A DNA stretch of 41,440 nucleotides from Elusimicrobiota bacterium (GCA_016191335.1 JACPOW010000024.1:1-41440); one strand, 5' to 3'; shown: positions 20,773 to 31,000, numbered from the stretch's first letter. Made by a program: numbers and translations. Notes: a model not told the origin generated them from the sequence alone.

Positions 20773-23700
20773 ATGAAAAACACCGACAAGTCCCCTGAGT
20801 TCATCCCGCTCGCCGTGGTCGGCCTCGGGGGCGTGTTCCCCAAGGCGAAGACCTTGCGCCAGTACTGGGCCAACATCAAGAACAAGGTGGACGCCATCCA
20901 GGACGTGCCCGCGACGCACTGGAGCAAGGAGGACTATTTCGACGCGGACCCCAAGAAGCAGGACAAGGTGTACTCCTACAAGGGCGGCTTCCTCGACGCC
21001 TACGATTTCGACCCGTCCGAGTTCGGCCTGTCCCCGAACACCCTCGAGGCGACCGACCCCGCGCAGCTGTTCGCGCTCGTCGCCGCGAAGATGGCGCTGG
21101 CCGACGCGGGCTACCCCGTGGACAAGGACACCTGGGAGCGCGGCCGCGTGTCGTGCATCCTCGGCGTCACCGGCGCCCTCGAGATCGTCATCCCTCTCGG
21201 CGCGCGCCTGAGCCTGCCCGCCTGGCGCAAGGCCATCCTCGCCGCCGGCGTGCCGCCCACGCAGGCCGAGGACGCGCTCGCGCGCATGTCCGACGAGTTC
21301 GTGCCCTGGCAGGAGGCCTCGTTCCCCGGCCTCCTCGGCAACGTCATCGCCGGCCGCGTGGCCAACCGCTTCAACCTCGGCGGCACGAACTGCGTCGTGG
21401 ATGCGGCGTGCGGTTCTTCTTTGTCGGCCATGCACATGGCGGCCCTCGAGCTCCAGGCCGGCCGCTCGAAGATGGTGGTGACCGGCGGGGTGGACACCTT
21501 CAACGACATCTTCATGTACACGTGCTTCACCAAGACCCCGGCGCTCTCCAAGTCCGGCCACGCGAAGCCGTTCGACTCCACAGCCGACGGGACCACTCTC
21601 GGAGAGGGCGTCGGGATGATCGTTCTCAAGCGGCTCGACGATGCCGTCAAAGACGGCGACCGCGTCCACGCGATCCTCCGCGGCCTGGGGACCTCGTCGG
21701 ACGGCCGCGGAAAATCGATCTACGCCCCCTCGGCCGGCGGCCAGACCCGCGCCATCGAAGAAGCCTATCGCCTGTCCGGCCTGTCGCCGGAGACCGTGGA
21801 GCTCGTGGAAGCCCACGGCACCGGCACCGCCGTCGGCGACGGCATCGAGGTGGAAGCAATCTCCGGCGTGTTCCAGAAGGGTTCCAAGCGCGAAGGCGCG
21901 TGGTGCGCCCTCGGCTCGGTCAAATCCATGGTCGGCCACACCAAGGCCGCCGCCGGCTCCGCCGCCTTCATCAAGGCCGCGATGGCCCTGCGCCACAAGG
22001 TCCTGCCCCCGACGATCAAGGTGACCGAGCCCCTGCCGATATTGGCCGGCGGCAAGACCCCTTTCTACCTGAGCCTCGAGAAGCGCCCGTGGATGGCCTC
22101 CAAGGACCATCCCCGCCGCGCCGCGTGCTCCGCGCTCGGCTTCGGCGGCACCAACTTCCACGCCATCCTCGAGGAGGGGAACGCGGCGAAAACCGAGACC
22201 GACTGGGACGCCGAGCACGAGCTGTTCGCCGTGTCGGACGATGTGCAAGGTCGCTTGGCCATGCTCGCGGCCGCCAAGAACTGGGACGAGGTCCGCTCCG
22301 TCTGCCAGTCTTCCCGCTCGTCCTTCGACCCGTCCGCCGATTCCCGTCTCGTGATCGTCCTCGAGAAGGGCGCCGACTGGAAAGCCCTCTCGGAGAAGGC
22401 CAAGGCCCTCAAGTCCTCGCCCATCGACGGCATCTTCTACGGCACCGGCAAGCCCGGCAAGCTGGGAGTCCTCTTCCCCGGCCAGGGCGCGCAGTACGTC
22501 GGCATGTCGCGCGACCTCGTCTGCGCGTTCCCGGAATCGTTCGGCGCTCTCTCCGAGGCCGACGCCGCGCTCGAGGGCGGCACGCTCTCGTCTTTGATGT
22601 TCCCGCAGCCGGCGTGGAAGCCCGAGCAGAAGGAAGCCCAGGAAAAGGCGCTCCGCGACACCTCGGTGGCTCAGCCCGCCCTCGGCGCCGCCGCCTTGGC
22701 CGCGTGGGGTGTCCTGTCCCGCTTCGGCGTGAAGGCCGACGCCGCCGCCGGTCATTCCTACGGCGAGCTGGTCGCTTTGCATCTCGCGGGCCGTTACGAC
22801 GCGAAGACGCTGCACGAGCTGTCCGGGCTCCGCGGCCGTCTCATGAAGGGCGACGGGTCCGACAAGGGCTCGATGCTCGCCGTGGTCGCCTCCTTCGCCG
22901 ACGTCGAGAAGGCCGTCAAGGAAGAGAAGCTCGATCTCGTGATCGCGAACCGCAACGCCCCGACGCAGAACGTGCTGTCCGGCGCGACCGCCGAGATCGA
23001 GAAGGCCGACAAGGTCCTCACCGCCCGCGGCCTCAAGTGCGTGCGCCTGCCCGTCGCGGCCGCCTTCCACAGCCCGCTCGTCGCCCCGGCGCTCAAGCCC
23101 TTCGGCGCGGCGTTGGAGAAGGTGAGCTTCGCCAAGCCCTCGCTGCCCGTCTACGCGAACACCACCGGCGAGACGTACCCCGAATCCGCGAAGGACGCGC
23201 GCGCGATGCTCGGCAACCAGCTCGGCAAGCCCGTCGAGTTCGTCAAGTCGATCGAGGCCATGCGCCGCGACGGCGTCACCACCTTCGTTGAATGCGGCGC
23301 CGGCAACCGGCTCACCGGCTTGGTCGGTCAGATCCTGAAGGGCCAGGAGTTCACCGCCGTTTCCGTCGACGCCTCCAACGGCAAGAAGAACGGAATGAGC
23401 GACCTCGCCAGAACCCTCGCCCAATTAGCCGCCCTCGGCCATGCGATCGACCTCAAGGATTGGCAGGGGGGAGAAAAGGGCCTGTCGGACTGCCGCCCCA
23501 AGCCCAAGATGTCCGTCGTGCTCACGGGCGCCACCTATCGGTCCACGCCTAGGAAGAACTTCCCCGCGCCCGCCCCCGTCGCCGTTGCCGTTAATCCTAA
23601 TCCTGTTGCGATGATGCAGGCACCCGCGCCGCAAACCGGCGACGCCGGTCTCCTCGGCCAAGCCCTGTCCGCCGCTCAGGCGAGCATCGACGCCTTGACC

Positions 23701-26700
23701 CGCCTCCAGGAGCAGACCGCCGCGTTGCATCTGCAGTTCCTCCAGGGCCAGGACTCCGCGCAGCGTTCCGTCCAAGCGCTCGTCGAGCAGCAGCAGGCGC
23801 TGTACGCACGGATGTCCGGCGGCATGCCGTTGGCGCCCGTGACGATCCCTCAACCCGTTGCCGTTGCGAAGCCGTTGCCTGCCCCGGCTCCAATCCTTGC
23901 CGCCGTCGCCGTCGCGCCGAAGGCGGACGTCCTGCCCGTCCTCGTCGCCGTCGTGTCCGAAAAAACCGGTTACCCCGCCGAAACCATCAACCCCGATATG
24001 GATTTGGAGGGGGATCTCGGCATCGATTCGATCAAACGGGTCGAGATCCTCTCCGCCGTCTCCGAAAAATTGCCCGGCGCCCCGAAGGTGAAGCCCGAGC
24101 ACCTCGGCACGCTGCGGACCCTCAAACAGATCTCTGCCTATCTGTCCGAAGGCATGGCGGTTTCCGCGCCGGCATCGCATCCCGCCGCCGTCATCAGCGT
24201 TCCCAATAATGCGCCGTCGACCGAGATCCTGCCGGTCCTGCTGTCCATCGTCGCCGAAAAGACCGGCTATCCCGCCGAAACCATCAACCCCGACATGGAC
24301 CTCGAGGGCGACCTCGGCATCGATTCGATCAAGCGGGTTGAAATTCTTTCCGCCGTCTCCGAAAAATTGCCCGGCGCCCCGAAGGTGAAGCCCGAGCACC
24401 TCGGCACGCTGCGGACCCTCAAACAGATGGAGATCCTCTCCGCGGTTTCCGAGAAGCTGCCCGGCGCTCCCAAAGTGAAGCCCGAACACCTCGGCACTCT
24501 CCGTACCCTCAAGCAGATCGCCGCCTATCTGTCCGCAGGCGCGCCTTCGGTGAATACTGTCACTACCGTTAGGCCTGACACCAAGACCTTGCCCGAGGAG
24601 CCGTGCGTCGTCACCCGCCTCGTCCCTGAACTGGTCCCCGCCGGCCCCCGCGACGCGTTCCCGCTCGACAAGTCCCTGACCATCGCCGTCACCAAGGACT
24701 CCGGCCTCGACACCGCGCTCGTCCGTGAATTGTCCGCCAAGGGCTTCAAGACCGCCCTCATCTCCGTCGACGACGCGAAATCCCTCCCCGCCGAGCTCGG
24801 CGCCCTCATCCTCATCGCCCCGGTCCGCCCCGCCGCGAAGGGTTCCCCGTGGACCTCCGACTCCGAGTCCTACCTCAAGAAGTCCTTCTCCCTCGTCCAG
24901 TCCGCCGGCCGTTCCTTCGACTCCCGCGGCGTCCGCGGCCTCGTCATGACCGTGACCCGCCTCGACGGCGCCCTCGGCCTGGAAGGCGGCCAGGACCAGG
25001 ACCCCGCCTTCGGCGGCCTGTCCGGCCTCATGAAGACCGCCGCGCGCGAGTGGAAGTCCGTCTGCCGCGCCGTCGACGTCTCCCCGTCCCTGCCGCTCGA
25101 CGCCGCCGCGAAGCTCCTCGCCAAGGAGCTGTCCTTCGACGGCCCCGTCGAATCCGCCCTCTCCGAGACGGGCCTGCGCTCCGTCTCTCTCGTCGAGCGC
25201 CCCGCGTCCCCGTCCGGCCGCGAGCCCCTCGCTCACGGGGACGCCGTCATCGTCACCGGCGGCGCGCGCGGCGTCACCGCCGAGTGCGCCCTCGCCCTCG
25301 CCAAGGCCTTCAAGCCCCGCCTCGTCCTCGTCGGCCGCAGCCCGCTCCCCGGCGCCGAGCCCGCGGAGTACGCGTCCGCCGCCAACGAGAGCGCCCTGCG
25401 CTCTCTCATCGCGAAGACCTCCTCGGGGCTGACCCCGAAGGAGATCGGCGCCCGCGCGAAGGACCTGATGGCCGCGCGGGAGATCCGCTCCACCTTGTCC
25501 CGCCTGGCCGCCGCCGGCGCCGAGGCCCGCTACCGCGCCGTCGACGCGCGCGACGCGAACGCCGTGAAGGCGCTCGTCGCCGAGACCGCGAAGGACTTCG
25601 GCCCGATCCGCGGGATCGTGCACGGCGCCGGCGTGCTGGCCGACAAGAGCATCCTCGACAAGACGCCGGCGATGGTCGACTCCGTCCTCGACACGAAGCT
25701 CTCCGGCCTGCGCCACCTGCTCGACGCGGTCAAGCCGTCCGACCTGCGCGTCCTCGCCTTCTTCTCGTCCTCGACGGCCCGCTACGGCCGCGTGGGCCAG
25801 TCGGACTACGCCATCGCCAACGAGGCCTTGAACAAGGCCGCCTGCGTCCTCGCCGCGCGCCTGCCCGAGTGCCGCGTCGCCTCGCTCGGCTGGGGCCCGT
25901 GGGACGGCGGGATGGTCGACGCGAACCTCAAGAAGCTGTTCGCCTCGGAGGGCGTCGGCGTCATCGGCCTCGCGGCCGGCGGCGAGCACCTGGTCTCCGA
26001 GCTCCGCGGCTCGGGCCCGGCCGAGACCGTGGTCCTGGCCGCCTTGCCCGGGACGAAGGCGGCCCTGCCCGTGAGCTTCGAGCGGGACCTGACGCTCGAG
26101 GCGTACCCGTTCCTGGCCTCGCACGTCCTCAACGGACGCGCCGTCCTGCCGCTGGCCGTCTCGGCCGAGTGGCTCGCGCACGCCGCCCTGCACTCCAACC
26201 CCGGCTTCGCCTTCGTCGGCTTCGACGACCTGCGCGTGGCCAAGGGCATCGTCGTCCGGCCCGCCGCCGCGACCACGGTGAAGGCCCACGCCGGCCCCGC
26301 CGAGAAGCGCGACGGGATGTTCGTCGTCGCCGCCGAGCTGCGCGGCGAGGGGGGGACGCTTCACATCTCCGCCAAGGTCCTTCTCGCGGCCAAGCGCCCC
26401 GCGGCCCCCGCGGCGGCTCTCAAGGTGGCGGGCCCGGCCTACGGCCGCTCCATCGACAAGGCCTACAACGAGGTGCTTTTCCACGGCCCCGACATGCGCT
26501 TCATCCTCTCCGCGCCGCATTGCGGCCCGGACGGCATCGTCGTCGAGTCCAAGACGGCCCTGCCGCCCTCCTCGTGGGCGCGTCAGCCGATCCGCGACCG
26601 CTGGCTGACCGATCCGGCGGCGCTCGACGCCGCCTTCCAGGCGATGATCCTCTGGACGGACGCTCAGATGGGCGCGCCGTCTTTGCCGAGCTTCGCCGCG

Positions 26701-26910
26701 CGCTACCGCCAGTACGCGGAGCGCTTCCCGGAAGCCGGGGTGCGCGTCGTGCTCAAGGCGGTCAAGCGCGCCGACGGCCTCGCCGGAGCCGACATCGAGT
26801 TCGTCGACGAGCGCGGAGCGCTCGTCGCGCGGCTCGACGGCTTCGAGTGCGCCTCGGACGCCTCGCTGACCGCCGCTTTCCGCCGCAACGCCGTGGAAGC
26901 CGCCGCATAA
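20773..26910 (+). CDS. pfaA: PUFA synthase subunit A (KS-MAT-ACP-ACP-KR-DH)
   Basis: The protein has 2045 residues, shorter than Shewanella-type PfaA, mainly because few ACPs remain. Ketosynthase at about 10-465 has the full triad C213 (DAACGSS), H348 (EAHGTGT) and H389 (VGHTKAA). The malonyl transferase at about 560-880 has FPGQGAQ and nucleophile S662 in GHSYGE. A Pro/Ala linker (about 960-1050) precedes two ACPs with phosphopantetheine serines S1086 and S1185 in GIDSIKR. A headless third ACP starts at 1219. The ketoreductase at about 1485-1760 has VTGGARGVTAE, SSSTARYG and SDYAIAN. The C-terminal dehydratase-like domain has HVLNGRAVLP (H1784) and D1952. It elongates, carries and reduces the growing chain. 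The start is ATG 20773 after AGAGAG. No phosphopantetheinyl transferase is encoded in the window. Confidence 0.95.
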   Translation: MKNTDKSPEFIPLAVVGLGGVFPKAKTLRQYWANIKNKVDAIQDVPATHWSKEDYFDADPKKQDKVYSYKGGFLDAYDFDPSEFGLSPNTLEATDPAQLFALVAAKMALADAGYPVDKDTWERGRVSCILGVTGALEIVIPLGARLSLPAWRKAILAAGVPPTQAEDALARMSDEFVPWQEASFPGLLGNVIAGRVANRFNLGGTNCVVDAACGSSLSAMHMAALELQAGRSKMVVTGGVDTFNDIFMYTCFTKTPALSKSGHAKPFDSTADGTTLGEGVGMIVLKRLDDAVKDGDRVHAILRGLGTSSDGRGKSIYAPSAGGQTRAIEEAYRLSGLSPETVELVEAHGTGTAVGDGIEVEAISGVFQKGSKREGAWCALGSVKSMVGHTKAAAGSAAFIKAAMALRHKVLPPTIKVTEPLPILAGGKTPFYLSLEKRPWMASKDHPRRAACSALGFGGTNFHAILEEGNAAKTETDWDAEHELFAVSDDVQGRLAMLAAAKNWDEVRSVCQSSRSSFDPSADSRLVIVLEKGADWKALSEKAKALKSSPIDGIFYGTGKPGKLGVLFPGQGAQYVGMSRDLVCAFPESFGALSEADAALEGGTLSSLMFPQPAWKPEQKEAQEKALRDTSVAQPALGAAALAAWGVLSRFGVKADAAAGHSYGELVALHLAGRYDAKTLHELSGLRGRLMKGDGSDKGSMLAVVASFADVEKAVKEEKLDLVIANRNAPTQNVLSGATAEIEKADKVLTARGLKCVRLPVAAAFHSPLVAPALKPFGAALEKVSFAKPSLPVYANTTGETYPESAKDARAMLGNQLGKPVEFVKSIEAMRRDGVTTFVECGAGNRLTGLVGQILKGQEFTAVSVDASNGKKNGMSDLARTLAQLAALGHAIDLKDWQGGEKGLSDCRPKPKMSVVLTGATYRSTPRKNFPAPAPVAVAVNPNPVAMMQAPAPQTGDAGLLGQALSAAQASIDALTRLQEQTAALHLQFLQGQDSAQRSVQALVEQQQALYARMSGGMPLAPVTIPQPVAVAKPLPAPAPILAAVAVAPKADVLPVLVAVVSEKTGYPAETINPDMDLEGDLGIDSIKRVEILSAVSEKLPGAPKVKPEHLGTLRTLKQISAYLSEGMAVSAPASHPAAVISVPNNAPSTEILPVLLSIVAEKTGYPAETINPDMDLEGDLGIDSIKRVEILSAVSEKLPGAPKVKPEHLGTLRTLKQMEILSAVSEKLPGAPKVKPEHLGTLRTLKQIAAYLSAGAPSVNTVTTVRPDTKTLPEEPCVVTRLVPELVPAGPRDAFPLDKSLTIAVTKDSGLDTALVRELSAKGFKTALISVDDAKSLPAELGALILIAPVRPAAKGSPWTSDSESYLKKSFSLVQSAGRSFDSRGVRGLVMTVTRLDGALGLEGGQDQDPAFGGLSGLMKTAAREWKSVCRAVDVSPSLPLDAAAKLLAKELSFDGPVESALSETGLRSVSLVERPASPSGREPLAHGDAVIVTGGARGVTAECALALAKAFKPRLVLVGRSPLPGAEPAEYASAANESALRSLIAKTSSGLTPKEIGARAKDLMAAREIRSTLSRLAAAGAEARYRAVDARDANAVKALVAETAKDFGPIRGIVHGAGVLADKSILDKTPAMVDSVLDTKLSGLRHLLDAVKPSDLRVLAFFSSSTARYGRVGQSDYAIANEALNKAACVLAARLPECRVASLGWGPWDGGMVDANLKKLFASEGVGVIGLAAGGEHLVSELRGSGPAETVVLAALPGTKAALPVSFERDLTLEAYPFLASHVLNGRAVLPLAVSAEWLAHAALHSNPGFAFVGFDDLRVAKGIVVRPAAATTVKAHAGPAEKRDGMFVVAAELRGEGGTLHISAKVLLAAKRPAAPAAALKVAGPAYGRSIDKAYNEVLFHGPDMRFILSAPHCGPDGIVVESKTALPPSSWARQPIRDRWLTDPAALDAAFQAMILWTDAQMGAPSLPSFAARYRQYAERFPEAGVRVVLKAVKRADGLAGADIEFVDERGALVARLDGFECASDASLTAAFRRNAVEAAA
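24052..24520 (+). repeat. Tandem ACP repeat array with an 80-bp exact repeat and a truncated unit
   Basis: Bases 24052-24131 are identical to 24349-24428 (offset 297, one ACP unit). Immediately after the second copy, at 24427, the frame jumps into a further copy of the ACP second half (MEILSAVSEKL...), which differs from the others by many synonymous changes. That unit lacks the first half with the Ser-carrying motif. The array therefore reads ACP, ACP, half-ACP. Confidence 0.9.
24568..24581 (+). repeat. 14-bp motif shared by the two synthase linkers, copy 1
   Basis: GTTAGGCCTGACAC lies in the linker that follows the ACP array (codons for VRPDT). Its exact reverse complement is at 32672-32685 in the linker of the second synthase. 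The inner GCCTGACACC recurs at 39657-39666, and GCCTGGCACC at 39591-39600, after the operon. Confidence 0.75.
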
Positions 26911-26920
26911 CGGAGGATTC

Positions 26921-27073
26921 ATGAAGAAAACGCTGCTCGCGCTGATCGTCCTGTCCGCCTTCGCCGCCGCCTGCCACGAGCGCAAGGCCGAGCCGCGCCC
27001 CGACTACGAAGGCTCGCACCGCGCCTCGGAGAAGGCGCACCAGTCGCTCGACAACGAGGCGAACGGGAACTAG
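26921..27073 (+). CDS. Small lipoprotein within the PUFA synthase operon
   Basis: The protein has 50 residues, starting at ATG 26921 six bases after GGAGG. MKKTLLALIVLSAFAAAC is a signal peptide ending in a lipobox-like AAAC (Cys 18), so about 33 residues would remain as a lipid-anchored peptide. The mature part, PDYEGSHRASEKAHQSL, resembles the N-terminus of the next protein (PEYEAVKARAEKAHGEL; 8 of 17 identical), so the two are probably related. It begins ten bases after pfaA, and its stop touches the ATG of the next gene. Similar tiny lipoproteins are often missed by automatic calling. Function unknown. Confidence 0.8.
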   Translation: MKKTLLALIVLSAFAAACHERKAEPRPDYEGSHRASEKAHQSLDNEANGN

Positions 27074-28087
27074 ATGAGACGCCTCCTCCCTCTCGCCTGC
27101 GTCCTGGCCCTCGCGGCCTGCGGGGGCGGCAAGACCCAGGTCAAGGCCGCCTCCGGCCCCGAATATGAAGCCGTGAAGGCCCGCGCGGAGAAGGCCCACG
27201 GCGAGCTCGCGCCGAAGGCCGGCGGCACGGTCGTCAAGACCGAGAAGGGCGAGTCGAAGGACGCGGTCGTGCGCAACGAGGTCCAGGAGCGCCAGGGCAA
27301 GGTGCTGGGCGTGGACCCCGAGGGCTGCACCTGGGTCGAGGGCTTCGCGTCGGTCGCGGTCGGCCCCCAGGACACGCGCCACCAGACGCGCGCCGCCGCG
27401 ATGGAGCAGGCCCGCGCCGCCGCGGTCCAGGATTTCCTCGGCGTCGAGGTGAAGTCGAAGTTCATGGACTTCCAGCAGGAAGGCCTGCGCAAGGAGTCGC
27501 GCCTGACCGAGGGCATCCTCCAGACGACGCGCAACGGCCGCATCGTCAAGGAGCAGGTGCTCGAGGAAGGCTACCGCGACGCGCCGGACTGCCCGGGCTG
27601 CCTGTACCGCCTCAAGCTCAAGGCCTGCGCGGTGCCGCGCGACGCCTCCGGCGACAAGGACTTCTTCGTCGAGCTCCAGGTCTCGAACCAGCGCTTCCTG
27701 CACGGCGACGAGGCGAAGATCACGGTCACCGCGACGCGCGACTGCTGGATCTACCTGTACAACATCTACGACCTCGGCGCGAAGGACCAGACCGCGCTCG
27801 TCGTCCCCAACGAGAACGTCAAGGAGAAGCGCCTGAAGGCCGGCGAGTCCTGGGAGTACCCCGACGAGGAGGCCAAGAAGCTCGGCGTGCGCCTCGTCGC
27901 CGAGCTCCCCCAGGAGGGCGACGTCATCTCGGCCGAGACCATCCGGGTCATAGCCTCGAAGGCGGCCCTGTCGAAGACGGTCACCAGCCCCGCCGACGGC
28001 GGCTGGCTCGGCGTCCTGCGGCGGCTGAACCGCGCGGGCGTCGAATGGACGGAAGACGCCGAAGCGTACACCATCTACAAGCGGTGA
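27074..28087 (+). CDS. Lipoprotein with C-terminal DUF4384-like domain
   Basis: The protein has 337 residues. The signal peptide MRRLLPLACVLALAAC ends in a lipobox (LAAC, Cys 16). A PEYEAVKARAEKAHGEL segment is shared with the preceding small lipoprotein. The middle part (about 85-195) resembles the stress/LPP20-type fold, with many Ala-rich residues (RAAAMEQARAAAVQDFLG). The last third, VELQVSNQRFLHGDEAKITVTA, CWIYLYNIYDLG and LVVPNENV, fits DUF4384, a beta domain found in envelope proteins. It is inserted between the two giant synthase genes with no gap on the left and a four-base overlap on the right, so it is certainly co-transcribed. I know of no such gene in characterised pfa clusters. 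A role in placing the product in the envelope is speculation. Confidence 0.8.
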   Translation: MRRLLPLACVLALAACGGGKTQVKAASGPEYEAVKARAEKAHGELAPKAGGTVVKTEKGESKDAVVRNEVQERQGKVLGVDPEGCTWVEGFASVAVGPQDTRHQTRAAAMEQARAAAVQDFLGVEVKSKFMDFQQEGLRKESRLTEGILQTTRNGRIVKEQVLEEGYRDAPDCPGCLYRLKLKACAVPRDASGDKDFFVELQVSNQRFLHGDEAKITVTATRDCWIYLYNIYDLGAKDQTALVVPNENVKEKRLKAGESWEYPDEEAKKLGVRLVAELPQEGDVISAETIRVIASKAALSKTVTSPADGGWLGVLRRLNRAGVEWTEDAEAYTIYKR

Positions 28088-31000
28088 GCCAGAAGCCCGA
28101 GCCGATCGCGATCGTGGGGGCCGGGGGGATCTTCCCCGACGCCCCCACGCCCGCGCGGTTCTGGGAGAACCTGGTCGCCCGCCGCTGCTCCGCGCGCGAG
28201 GTCCCGGCGGGCCGCTGGGCCATCTCCGCCGACGCCGCCTTCGACCCGGCCAAGGGCGCTTTCGACAAGGTCTACTCGAAGAAGGCGTGCTTCATCTCCG
28301 ACTTCGTCTTCGACCCCGCGGGCCTGGCGCTCGACCCGGACTGGGCGTCGTCCCTCGACCCGGCGTTTCACCTGGCGCTGCACGCCGCCCGCGAGGCGCT
28401 CGCCGGCGCGAAGCTGACCGCCGCCGACAAGTCCCGCATGGGCGTCGTCATGGGACAGCTCGTCCTGCCCACCGACGGCGCCTCCGCCTGGTCGCGCGAG
28501 CTGCTCCTGCCCGCCTTCGAGCGGCGCGCCCTCGGCGTCGTCCCGCGGCAGCCTTCCTCGCGCGTCAATCCCGCCAACCGCTTCGTCGCCGGCCTTCCCG
28601 GCGGCGTGCTGACCAAGGCCTTCGGCCTGGGCGGCGGCTCCTGGACGCTCGACGCGGCCTGCGCCTCCTCGCTGTACGCGCTCAAGTTCGCCATGGAGGA
28701 GCTGCGCGCCGGCCGCGCCGACGCGATGCTCGCCGGCGGCATGGCGCGTCCTCAGTCCTTGTACACCCAGATGGGCTTCGCCCAGCTGCGCGCGCTGTCC
28801 CCGTCGGGCGTCCCGTCGCCGTTCGACGCGGCCGCCGACGGCCTGGTCGTCGGCGAGGGCGCCGGGCTGTTCGTCCTGAAGAGGTTGTCCGACGCTCAGC
28901 GCGACGGCGACCGCATCCGCGGCGTGCTCGTGGGCGGGGGGCTCTCCAACGACGTCGGCGGCAGCCTCCTCGCGCCCAACACCGTCGGCCAGCTGCGCGC
29001 GATGCGCGCGGCGTATCTCGAGTCGGGGCTTTCGCCGTCCCAGATCGACTTCGTCGAGTGCCACGCGACGGGCACACCGACGGGCGATCCGATCGAGGTC
29101 GCGAGCCTGAAAGCGTTGTGGGGCGAAAGAGGCTGGACCCCGGGCCAGTGCGCGTTGGGGTCCGTGAAAAGCAACATCGGTCATCTGTTGACCGCCGCGG
29201 GCTCTGCCGGTCTGATGAAAGTCCTTTTGGGGTTCGAGAACGAGACCCTTCCTCCCAACGCGAACTACTCCACTCCTAATCCGAATGCCGGTCTTTCCGG
29301 GAGCCCCTTCCGTGTTCAATCGGAAGCGTCACCGTGGTCGAGGCGCGATGCAAAGACGCCGCGGCGAGCCGCGCTCTCGGCGTTCGGCTTCGGCGGCATC
29401 AACGCTCATCTCCTCGTAGAGGAGGCTCCGGAGCGTCGTAAGGCGCCCGCGAAGAGCTCTCCATCCGTTCGCCGTTCGAATCCGTCCTCCGTTCCCGTCG
29501 CCATCGTGGGAATGGACGCAAGGTTCGGTTCTTTGCCCGACCTTCGTTCCTACCAGGAAGCCGTTCTGGGCGGCGCCGAGCTCGAGTCCTCCTACGCCGA
29601 GGATCGCTGGCACGGCATCGACGCCCCCGCCGGCTTCAAGGGCCGCTTTTTGCGCGAAGCGGGCTCGGATGCGGCTTCTTTCCGTATCCCGCCCAAAGAA
29701 ATGGAGGAGATGCTGCCGCAGCAGCTCTTGGCGCTGCAGAGCGCCGCGGCGGCGATCGCCGACGCCAAGCTCTCCGAGGAGGGCCGCGACCGCGTCGGCG
29801 TCTTCCTCGGCGTCGCCTTCGACCTCGCGATCACGCACTACGATCTCCGTTGGTCCCTCGATAACTCCGCCGACGCCTGGGCGAAGGCCAAGGGCTGGTC
29901 GTTGTCCTCCGAGCAGCGTTCCTCCTGGCTGTCCTCCTTGCGCGACGCCTCCGGCCCCGCCCTCACCGCGAACCGCGTCATGGGCGGCCTGGCCAGCGTC
30001 GCCGCCAGCCGCGTCGCGCGCGAGTTCCGCCTCGGCGGCCCGAGCTTCACCGTCTCCGCCGAGGAGAACTCCGGCCTCAAGGCGCTCGAGGCCGCGGTCC
30101 GCGCCCTGCAGCGCGGCGAGGTGGACGCCGCCCTCGCCGGCGCCTCCGACATCGCGGGCGAGGCCCGCGCGCTCGCCGGCGCCCACGCGCTCAAGCCCTT
30201 CTCTCCCGACGGCCGCCCGCGCCCGTTCGACGCGACCGCCGACGGCTCGACGCCCGGCGAGGGCGCGGCCTGCGTCGTCCTCAAGCGCCTCGACGACGCC
30301 CTGCGCGACGGCGACCGGGTCTACGCGGTCATCAAAGGCATCGGCGCCGCCTCGGGCGGCGGGGCCGACGCGGTCGTGCCCACGCCGGAGGCCTGCGTCG
30401 AGGCCCTGCGCCGGGCTTACGACGACGCGAAGGTCGACCCGAGCACCGTCGGCCTCCTGGAGTGCCACGCGTCGGGGCACCCGGGCGAGGACCGCAGCGA
30501 GGCGTCCGCGCTCGTCGATTTCTTCGGGACCGCGCAAGCCGACCTCCCGCTCGCGCTCTCCTCCTCGAAATCCGTGGTCGGCCACGCCGGCGCGGCCGCG
30601 GGGCTGGCCGGCCTGGTCAAAGCGGCCCTGTCGTTGTACCAAGAGATCCTGCCCGCCGGCCCCGTGATCGTCAACCCGATCGCGCCGCTGTCCGCGGCCT
30701 CCAAGCGCTTCCACTCGCCGCGACGCGCCTCCTTCTGGCTGCGCAACCGCGCCGACGGCCCGCGCCGCGCCGGCGTCACCTCGCTCGGCATCGACGGCGG
30801 CTGCGTGCACGCCGTGCTCGAGCAGCTGGAGCGGGAGGCCGCCGACCCGCTCGTCGAGGACGAGCGCCGCCAGCCGCTCGGCGCCCGCGCCGAGGCCCTG
30901 TTCGTCGTCGAGGCCGCCGACCCCGCCTTCCTCCTCGCCGGGCTCGACGCCCTGATCGACTGGGCCGCCTCCCAGGACCCGGGCGACGGCATCGAAGCCC

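Noticed and set aside
23425..26985. Long leftward open frame of about 1,190 codons opposite pfaA
   Set aside because: It has the same antisense-shadow pattern, including Gly/Glu/Val-rich sequence and mirrored ACP repeats. pfaA motifs are intact on the other strand.
29500..30840. Second ketosynthase-like domain considered as a decayed, nonfunctional KS
   Set aside because: Loss of the active-site cysteine is expected for the chain-length-factor domain that always follows the KS in PfaC-type proteins.
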